Shown here: piece by piece, positions 27,156 to 33,592 of the stretch
How the letters are laid out: every line of letters starts with the position of its first letter
Numbering within the stretch: the stretch's first letter is position 1
Origin: an archaeon
GTDB taxonomy: Archaea > Nanobdellota > Nanobdellia > SCGC-AAA011-G17 > GW2011-AR18
Assembly: GCA_023245565.1 (NCBI GenBank)
Contig: JAHFKB010000008.1
Coordinates: 1 to 33,592, forward strand
Direction: 5' to 3'
DNA: 33,592 nt
Position numbers and translations under genes: made by a program
Notes under the pieces: generated by a model
Databases searched by the model: none
What the model was told of the DNA's origin: nothing
The model's input: the letters and a program-made list of their open reading frames with translations, nothing else

Positions 27156-29594
27156 ATGTATGAAATAGTTGTTGGAAGATCTGATTCTGATAGAAAAGCA
27201 TTAGGAATACAAGGATCTGTATTTTTAGGAAAACATTATGTTAGAATGGGAAATACTACTTCTTTATCAAATAAAATATATTTAGATGTTGCAAAAACAC
27301 ATGTTGTATTAGTTTCTGGAAAAAGAGGTTGTTTAACAGAAGAGAGTATGATATTTACAGATAAAGGTTATAAGAAAATAAATGAATTTGATATTATAAA
27401 AGACAAAATATATTCTTTCAATAAAGAAAAAATGAATTTTATATTAGAAAAGGCCAAACTTCTAAAATACAAAGTAAATGAAGAATTATATAATATTAAA
27501 TTAGATGATGGTCAAGAAATAGTAGCAACTGCAGAACATCCATTTTTAGTAAAGGCTAATAAAAAATATTCATGGAAAATTGCAAGTGAATTAAATACAG
27601 AAGACAAAATTGTATCCCTATTAAAGCTACCAAATAAAAAAGTAAATGAACGCATTAGTGAAAGTTTAGCAAGATTATTAGGATTTACACTAGCAGATGG
27701 GACACTATTTGTAAGGAAAGGGAGATTTAAAGATGGAAGGGGGTATTGGTATAATGGAACAATAAAAAGATTAAGAATTTTTAATGCAGAAAATGAAGTT
27801 TTAGAAAGTGCTAAGGAGGATATAGAAAAGGAATTTGGAGTAACTGCTAGAAGATATAAAAGAAAAGATTGTAATTGTGAAGTGATAGAAGCAAGACATC
27901 AAAAAATAATTAACAAATTAATAGAATTGGGAGTACCTACAGGCGAAAAATCAAAAATAATAAGAGTTCCAAAAAAGATTTTCCTATCATCAAAAAAGAT
28001 TAAATCACAATTTTTAAAGGCAGCATTTTCTTGTGATGGATTTGTAAGTAAAAATGGAGCAAATATTATTTACTATTCTAATTCAGAATTATTTTTAAAA
28101 GATTTAGGGTTGTTGTTAGAAGATTTCGGGATACATAGTAAAATAAGACCTAAAAAAACAAAATGCAATGGAAAATATTTTTTAAGTTATTGTTTATCAA
28201 TTTGGGATTATAATTCAATAAAAAATTTTCAGAATGAAATAAGTTTTTTCTCTAAAGAAAAAAGAAATCGTGTAGAAAATAAGAAATTCTGGAGAATGAC
28301 AAGAAGGAAAAAAACAGAATATCTGTCAGAAAATCTATTTTTCCAAAAGATTTTAAAAATAAATAAAGAAAAACGAGATACATATGTCTATGATTTAAGA
28401 GTACCAAAAAATCATTCCTTTATTGTTAATGGAATTATATCACATAATAGTGGAAAGTCGTACACATTAGGTGTAGTAGCAGAAGAAATGGCACATCTTC
28501 CACCAGAAGTAAAAAATAAAATTGCAGTTTTAATGTTAGATACAATGGGAATTTTTTGGACAATGAGGTTTCCAAATGCAAAAGATGAAGATTTATTAGA
28601 TGAATGGAATTTACCAAAAAAATCATTAGATATAAATATTTATGTTCCAAAAGGAAAATTTCAAAGTTATAAAGATAAAGGAATACCAGCAGATTTCCCA
28701 TTCACAATTAATCCTTCAGAATTAAGTGCTCTAGATTGGTGCAATTCTTTTAATGTAAAAACAATAGATCCAATAGGTGTTGCAATTGAATCAACATTAT
28801 CAAAATTAAAAGAAGAAAAAGAAAATTATTCTGTAGAAGAAATAATATTAGCTATAGAAAAAAATATAAAATTAGATCAAAATATAAAATTAGCAACAAT
28901 AAATAGATTTTTAGCAGCAAAATCTTGGGGAATATTTAGTGAAGAAAGTACACCAATAAAAGAAATAGTATCAGCAGGAAAAGTTTCAGTTTTAGATTTA
29001 AGCGCTTACACAGAATGGAATATTAAAAACCTAGTAACTGGAATTATTTGTCAAAAATTAATGGAAGAAAGAGTAATAGCAAGAAAAAAAGAAGAAATGG
29101 AAGATGTAAAAAAAGGACATTCTTATTTTCAAACAACAATAGAAGGTACTGGAGGGGAATTACCTTTGGTGTGGATTTTATTAGATGAAGCTCATGAAAT
29201 GTTAAAAAAAGATGAAACTACACCAGCAACAGATGCATTAGTAACAATTTTAAGAGAAGGTCGTCAACCTGGAATAAGTTTAATTCTAGCAACACAGCAG
29301 CCTGGAGAAATTCATAGAGATGTAATTACACAAACAGATATTGTTCTTAGTCATAGAATAACTGCTAAAAGAGATATTGAAGCATTAAATAGTATGATGC
29401 AAAGTTATTTACCTGGTGCAATACAAAAATATTTTAATTTACTTCCAAAAGATAGAGGATCAGCAATAATTTTAGATGATAATTCTGAAAGAATTTATCC
29501 ATTACAAGTTCGTCCAAGATTTACATGGCATGGTGGAGAAGCCCCAACTGCTCTAAAATCAAAAGGTAAAGCTGCTAAAGAATTAGGATTATAA
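27156..29594 (+). CDS. herA: HerA-family DNA translocase/helicase precursor with intein (extein about 439 aa)
   Basis: Extein: IVVGRSDSDRKALGIQG...HVVLVSGKRG/SGKSYTLGVVAEEMA...WILLDEAHEML...LILATQQPGEIHRDVITQTDIVLSHRIT. Confidence 0.95.
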   Translation: MYEIVVGRSDSDRKALGIQGSVFLGKHYVRMGNTTSLSNKIYLDVAKTHVVLVSGKRGCLTEESMIFTDKGYKKINEFDIIKDKIYSFNKEKMNFILEKAKLLKYKVNEELYNIKLDDGQEIVATAEHPFLVKANKKYSWKIASELNTEDKIVSLLKLPNKKVNERISESLARLLGFTLADGTLFVRKGRFKDGRGYWYNGTIKRLRIFNAENEVLESAKEDIEKEFGVTARRYKRKDCNCEVIEARHQKIINKLIELGVPTGEKSKIIRVPKKIFLSSKKIKSQFLKAAFSCDGFVSKNGANIIYYSNSELFLKDLGLLLEDFGIHSKIRPKKTKCNGKYFLSYCLSIWDYNSIKNFQNEISFFSKEKRNRVENKKFWRMTRRKKTEYLSENLFFQKILKINKEKRDTYVYDLRVPKNHSFIVNGIISHNSGKSYTLGVVAEEMAHLPPEVKNKIAVLMLDTMGIFWTMRFPNAKDEDLLDEWNLPKKSLDINIYVPKGKFQSYKDKGIPADFPFTINPSELSALDWCNSFNVKTIDPIGVAIESTLSKLKEEKENYSVEEIILAIEKNIKLDQNIKLATINRFLAAKSWGIFSEESTPIKEIVSAGKVSVLDLSAYTEWNIKNLVTGIICQKLMEERVIARKKEEMEDVKKGHSYFQTTIEGTGGELPLVWILLDEAHEMLKKDETTPATDALVTILREGRQPGISLILATQQPGEIHRDVITQTDIVLSHRITAKRDIEALNSMMQSYLPGAIQKYFNLLPKDRGSAIILDDNSERIYPLQVRPRFTWHGGEAPTALKSKGKAAKELGL
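27330..28448 (+). mobile_element. HerA intein (373 aa, LAGLIDADG-type) inserted in Walker A
   Basis: Starts Cys (CLTEESMIFTDKGYKKINEF), ends HSFIVNGIISHN, +1 Ser of SGKS; LAGLIDADG-like LLGFTLADGTLF and LKAAFSCDGFVSK. Confidence 0.95.
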
Positions 29595-29996
29595 TTAGTT
29601 TTTATACTCTGTACCGTCTTTAGGCAATCTATTTCTAAATTTTCTCATATGTAAAAGAGCATCTTTCAAAATATTTAAATCATGTCTCTTAGAAAGATCA
29701 TAACCTATAAATAAACTATAAATATCTTTAATAATATGATATTCCTTATTAACAAAATGTTTTAAATTTCCTTTTGGTAAAAGTCCATTTAATAAACCAT
29801 AAGTTCTATCAATAGGATCTCTAAATGACATTAAATCTAACATGACTTCTTGAATAGAATCATTATCTCTATGAAAAACTAATAATAAAATTTGTTCATC
29901 TAATAAATTTAAAAATTTATCCCACTGTTCTAATAGTGAATTAACATCTAATGCTGGAGCTCTTACAGTTAATAGACCTCTTATTATTTTACTCAT
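29595..29996 (-). CDS. Hypothetical protein
   Basis: 133-aa ORF overlapping the upstream membrane-protein gene by 4 nt. Confidence 0.6.
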   Translation of the reverse strand: MSKIIRGLLTVRAPALDVNSLLEQWDKFLNLLDEQILLLVFHRDNDSIQEVMLDLMSFRDPIDRTYGLLNGLLPKGNLKHFVNKEYHIIKDIYSLFIGYDLSKRHDLNILKDALLHMRKFRNRLPKDGTEYKN

Positions 29997-30616
29997 TCTC
30001 CACCTATTAAATCAGCAGCACAGGCCCCTATTATTGCAGGCAAACTTAAAACAGCAACTTGCCTATAAAGGAATTCTGTTTCAAAATGTGCACCACCAAA
30101 AACAAATAATGCAATCAATGTTGAAATTATAGTTACAGTATAAACAATAATTAATCTTAAAGGTAATATTGCAAATAATCTTGGATCATTAACTTTTCTA
30201 AAACCAGTATAATAAATCATAATTAAACCAACAGAAAAAGAAATTATAAAAAATAAGTTTGCTCTAAATGTAGTAATATTTTCTGCAAAATGTGCACCTT
30301 CTAAAATTGCAAAATGACTTACTAATCCAACAAATGCACCAATCATAGATTTACCTATATCCTTGTAAGTAACTTTTCTTAATGGATGAACTCCAACTTT
30401 TTCTCTAATTTTTAATTCTAAATTTTTTAAATCTTCAAATTCTTCTAATTGTTTTTTCTCTAAGTTAGAAAGTAAATGCTCTTCAGAATCTAATTTATCA
30501 ACCCTATTTATTTCTTTTTTTTCTAATTCCTCTATTCTTTTTTGTCCTTTAATTTGTTTTCTTTCTAAATCTAGAATTAAATCTAATTTATTTTTCTCAC
30601 TACTCTTTTTTTTCAT
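29993..30616 (-). CDS. Multi-pass membrane protein with coiled-coil N-terminus (DUF2391-like?)
   Basis: Charged N-term then about four TM segments (MIGAFVGLVSHFAILEG; LFFIISFSVGLIMIYY; LRLIIVYTVTIISTLIALFVFGG; VAVLSLPAIIGACAADLI). Confidence 0.65.
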   Translation of the reverse strand: MKKKSSEKNKLDLILDLERKQIKGQKRIEELEKKEINRVDKLDSEEHLLSNLEKKQLEEFEDLKNLELKIREKVGVHPLRKVTYKDIGKSMIGAFVGLVSHFAILEGAHFAENITTFRANLFFIISFSVGLIMIYYTGFRKVNDPRLFAILPLRLIIVYTVTIISTLIALFVFGGAHFETEFLYRQVAVLSLPAIIGACAADLIGGE

Positions 30617-30657
30617 CTAGATATTAGATTAGATATATCCTATATAAAATTATTGAA

Positions 30658-30722
30658 ATTGCTCAGAAGCTACTACCATCAATCATCCTTTCGTCTTCGG
30701 GTGTTCACCTCATCATTGCAAA
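30658..30722 (-). ncRNA. Candidate archaeal C/D-box sRNA
   Basis: Minus strand TTTGCA-ATGATGA-GGTGAACACCCGAAGACGAAAGG-ATGATTG-ATGGTAGTAGCTT-CTGA-GCAATTT: C box, degenerate C' box, D box, short terminal stem (UUGC/GCAA); intergenic. Confidence 0.6.
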
Positions 30723-30740
30723 TAAAAATAAAGTCTAAAA

Positions 30741-30750
30741 GTTTAAAAAC
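30741..30750 (-). promoter_or_regulatory. Candidate TATA element of the C/D-box sRNA
   Basis: Minus-strand GTTTTTAAAC about 25 nt upstream of the predicted sRNA 5' end. Confidence 0.4.
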
Positions 30751-30756
30751 ATTCTC

Positions 30757-31062
30757 TTATTTAATACCAGATTTACCTGTAGTTATATCAATTTCCAAAT
30801 TTATTCTCTTGGGATCTACTGAAACTGTTGTTCCATCTGATTGAACATACAAAGTATTAGAACTTGTTTTACCAGACGCAGTTTTTGTTATTACAATTCT
30901 ATGATTTCCAGGAACTACATAAGATGTAACAACAGGACCATCATCTATAATTTTGTAAGTATTAGAAAGATCATGACGAGCAGTATACCAATTATAAACT
31001 CCAGCAGCTGCAACTAAACCAACCAATCCTTCTGTTACAACTCTCGCAACTCTCCAATTCAT
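30757..31062 (-). CDS. Hypothetical protein with N-terminal hydrophobic segment
   Basis: ARVVTEGLVGLVAAAGVYNWYT then beta-rich extracytoplasmic-like segment. Confidence 0.6.
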   Translation of the reverse strand: MNWRVARVVTEGLVGLVAAAGVYNWYTARHDLSNTYKIIDDGPVVTSYVVPGNHRIVITKTASGKTSSNTLYVQSDGTTVSVDPKRINLEIDITTGKSGIK

Positions 31063-31106
31063 TTTTATTCCTCAATATATAACTACTTAAGAATAGTAAC
31101 CAATAT

Positions 31107-32114
31107 TTAAACCTTTCTAGAAGAGCCATAATGCCTTAAATCAAGGCAATAACGGTAAATTCTAGGGCTTTGCTGCCCTGCCTTAACAATATTTATAGCT
31201 TTAAAATCATATTTTATTTTAATATTTTGAACTAATTTATCTATTTCTTCCTCGCTTGAAAAACAATAAAGATGTATAATTCCATTTTTATTTAAAAATT
31301 TCAAAGCTAAATCTAAAAATTTAAAACTATTTCCAGGCAAAGGCATTAATATTCTATCAAATTTAACCTTCAATTTAGGAATAACTTTAATAACATCACC
31401 GCAAAATAATTTTATATTTTTAATTTTATTTAATTTTAAATTTTCCTCTGCATATTTGCAAGCATCAGGATTTATTTCAACACCATAAATCTCCTTAGCT
31501 TTACTATTTTTAGATATAACTAAAGGATAAACTCCTATTCCTGAAAACATAACTAAAACTACTTCTCCATCTTTAATTAATTTAGAAATCCTTAATCTTT
31601 CATTGCTAGATCTAATAGAATAATAAGTTTTACTTATATTTAATTTTAAACTTATTCCATTTTCTTTATGTAAAGTCTCTAAATTATTATCTCCAGCTAA
31701 AAATTCATAATTTTGAATCCTATATTCTCCTTCATGACCCCCAACTTTTCTAACAACAGTTTTTATATTATTATTAGATTCTAATAATACTTCCCCAATT
31801 AGTTTTTTCTTACTTAATAATTTATCATCAATTTCAATTATCGCAATTTTTCCAACAACATCATAAGCTTTAGTTAATAATCCAAATTCTTCTTTATTTA
31901 ATTTAGTTTTTAACAAATCTTCAAATTCAATTTTATTATACTTTTTCTTTATTTTTCTATCAATAATTTTAAAACCTTTAACATTTTTATTAACTGGAAA
32001 ATAAATATAATTTTTATTTTTAGTAATTTCATAATTTTTATCAAAAATACCTAAATCTAAAAGTTCTCTTTTGACTTTTTCTGCCTGTTTTAAGTCAATT
32101 TTAACGCATTTCAT
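31107..32114 (-). CDS. trm5: tRNA (guanine37-N1)-methyltransferase, Trm5 family
   Basis: VVLVMFSGIGVYPLVISKNSKAKEIYGVEINPDACKYAEENLKLNKI...DRILMPLPGNSFKFL. Confidence 0.88.
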   Translation of the reverse strand: MKCVKIDLKQAEKVKRELLDLGIFDKNYEITKNKNYIYFPVNKNVKGFKIIDRKIKKKYNKIEFEDLLKTKLNKEEFGLLTKAYDVVGKIAIIEIDDKLLSKKKLIGEVLLESNNNIKTVVRKVGGHEGEYRIQNYEFLAGDNNLETLHKENGISLKLNISKTYYSIRSSNERLRISKLIKDGEVVLVMFSGIGVYPLVISKNSKAKEIYGVEINPDACKYAEENLKLNKIKNIKLFCGDVIKVIPKLKVKFDRILMPLPGNSFKFLDLALKFLNKNGIIHLYCFSSEEEIDKLVQNIKIKYDFKAINIVKAGQQSPRIYRYCLDLRHYGSSRKV

Positions 32115-32167
32115 GAAAATAAATATATGAAAAGATTTATATAAGTATTTTAGTAATATTTTCTTTA

Positions 32168-33592
32168 ATGTTGAGTAAAAAAAGAGTAGGTTTTGTTCTA
32201 TTTAGTACTATATTCTTAATATTATTAATGCCTCATGTATTTGCTTTGCTAGAAGACCTTTATTTTGCAGTTTATTCAGGTTCAGACTTAGTTATGATTT
32301 ATCAGCAATGGAGTTCTTGGATCGATTTTATTTTTATTTTCTTAATAATTTCTAGTGCAGCAAGAGCTGGCTTAGGAAAAATGTACAAAGAAGGTAATGA
32401 AGAAAATCCTGCATTAAAAGGTTTGTATATTGGTCTTGGTTTATTTGGTGCAATTAGTTTAGTAGTTTATTCCCGTATTACAGGTTATTGGGCTGGCGGT
32501 TTAGTTTTAGCATTTGCTCCTTTCTGGATGATAATTTTAATTTTAATTAGTATAATTTGGGCTTATAGATTTATAAAATCAGATGATGAAAAAAATGTTT
32601 GGACTTTAGGAAATATTATTCTTATAATGTTATTAGCAATGGTAATTGGTTTATTGGCTTTTCGTGAAATATTTGAACCAATCTTAAATACAATTTTAGG
32701 TAATCCACTTTTCATTGCAATATTATTTTTCTTAATACTTTGGGCTTTACTTTCTTTTGTTAAAATTCATAAAAGAGATCCTAGTAGTGAAAGTAATTCT
32801 TCAAGTAGTAGAAGCAGAGGATCTGATGGAGAACATCCTGAACAAAGACAAAGAGAAGCAGCAATAGCAGAAGAAAAAAAGAAAAGTAAAAATTTTAGTT
32901 TAAAGATAAAAATATATCCTGATTTAAAAGTTTATACTGTAGGGCAAGAAATAACTTTAGAAGCAGTAACTACAAGATTCTTTAGTGAATATTCTGGAAA
33001 TTTCGAATATGATTGGCAAATTGCTGGAAGAGAGCATGAAAAACACAGCAAAACTATTTCACTTAAAATAGAAAAAGATCTTACACCTTATCCTAGACAA
33101 AAAGTTCAGATAGTAGTTTTAGTTAAAGATAAGAATGATAATAAAAATAAAGAAATTGCTACAAAAGAAATAATTATAGAACAATCAGCATCAGGTCCAG
33201 AAGAAGTTAATCCTAAAACAAAAAAAGATTTTAAAGACAAAGGTAAAAAAGAAGAAACACTTCCAGAAAATTTAGGATTTTCAGTAGATTTTTTAACACT
33301 TGGCAAAGATCCACAAACTTTTGTAAAAGATGATAATTTTAATTTAGAAATAAATCAAAGATGCAATTTTAAACCAAAATTTGATAGTAGAAATTATACA
33401 ATTAAAGTTGATATTAAAAAAAATAGAAAAGATATTGGAGAATATTATTTAAATAGAAGTTGGGGATTTATTAATCCAAAAGTAGATGGTAGAAAAGAAA
33501 TAATATTTGTATTAAAAAAGAAAAATAAATGGTACCAAAAAAATACAGAAGAAAGCACAATAAAAATTACAGTTAATGTAGTTGATCCAAAT
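32168..33592 (+). CDS. Multi-pass membrane protein with C-terminal beta-rich (PKD/Ig-like) region, truncated by window edge
   Basis: ATG at 32168 opens MLSKKRVGFVLFSTIFLILLMPHVFALLEDLYFAVYSG... with several TM segments then KIYPDLKVYTVGQEITLEAVTTRF...; no stop before 33592 (not in the ORF track). Confidence 0.75.
   Translation, partial: MLSKKRVGFVLFSTIFLILLMPHVFALLEDLYFAVYSGSDLVMIYQQWSSWIDFIFIFLIISSAARAGLGKMYKEGNEENPALKGLYIGLGLFGAISLVVYSRITGYWAGGLVLAFAPFWMIILILISIIWAYRFIKSDDEKNVWTLGNIILIMLLAMVIGLLAFREIFEPILNTILGNPLFIAILFFLILWALLSFVKIHKRDPSSESNSSSSRSRGSDGEHPEQRQREAAIAEEKKKSKNFSLKIKIYPDLKVYTVGQEITLEAVTTRFFSEYSGNFEYDWQIAGREHEKHSKTISLKIEKDLTPYPRQKVQIVVLVKDKNDNKNKEIATKEIIIEQSASGPEEVNPKTKKDFKDKGKKEETLPENLGFSVDFLTLGKDPQTFVKDDNFNLEINQRCNFKPKFDSRNYTIKVDIKKNRKDIGEYYLNRSWGFINPKVDGRKEIIFVLKKKNKWYQKNTEESTIKITVNVVDPN

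Noticed and set aside
28435-28701. Minus-strand ORF antisense to the HerA C-extein
   Set aside because: Overlaps the conserved Walker A extein frame; low-complexity Leu-rich translation.
30653-30844. 63-aa plus-strand ORF
   Set aside because: Overlaps the predicted C/D-box sRNA and the end of 30757-31062; no coding signal.
33106-33306. 66-aa minus-strand ORF
   Set aside because: Lies inside the open plus-strand membrane-protein frame that runs off the window end.
1-33592. CRISPR arrays, tRNA/rRNA genes, insertion sequences
   Set aside because: No regularly spaced repeat array, no cloverleaf-like intergenic segment, no rRNA-like GC-rich block and no transposase ORF noticed by eye; tRNAscan and Infernal runs would be decisive.

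Overview
AT-rich archaeal window, probably from a DPANN/Nanoarchaeota-like genome (lineage is inference). Archaeal identity is supported by TBP, aIF1A, aIF2-beta, topoisomerase VI A/B, MCM, RFC small and large subunits, HerA, RIO kinase and Trm5-like genes. Information-processing genes dominate. The strongest features are: (1) four inteins in two P-loop ATPases, three in MCM (385, 458 and 340 aa) and one in HerA (373 aa); two of the four sit at the same G|SGKS Walker A position in different proteins; (2) a candidate C/D-box sRNA on the minus strand near 30658-30722; (3) a near-perfect 22-bp palindrome midway between two divergent, apparently leaderless promoters, controlling a cupin and an AbrB/PhoU-like gene; (4) a possible highly divergent tRNA-dependent cyclodipeptide synthase-like protein (8556-9251), in a small plus-strand cassette that interrupts a conserved archaeal aIF1A/RIO/KH/Top6 neighbourhood; (5) sequence-level oddities in core enzymes: an RFC-L Walker A reading GPTGSCKT, and a HAD protein missing both motif I aspartates; (6) an HExxH protein translationally coupled between rfcS and rfcL. 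No CRISPR array, rRNA or convincing tRNA gene was seen. All calls come from reading the sequence; no database search was run.
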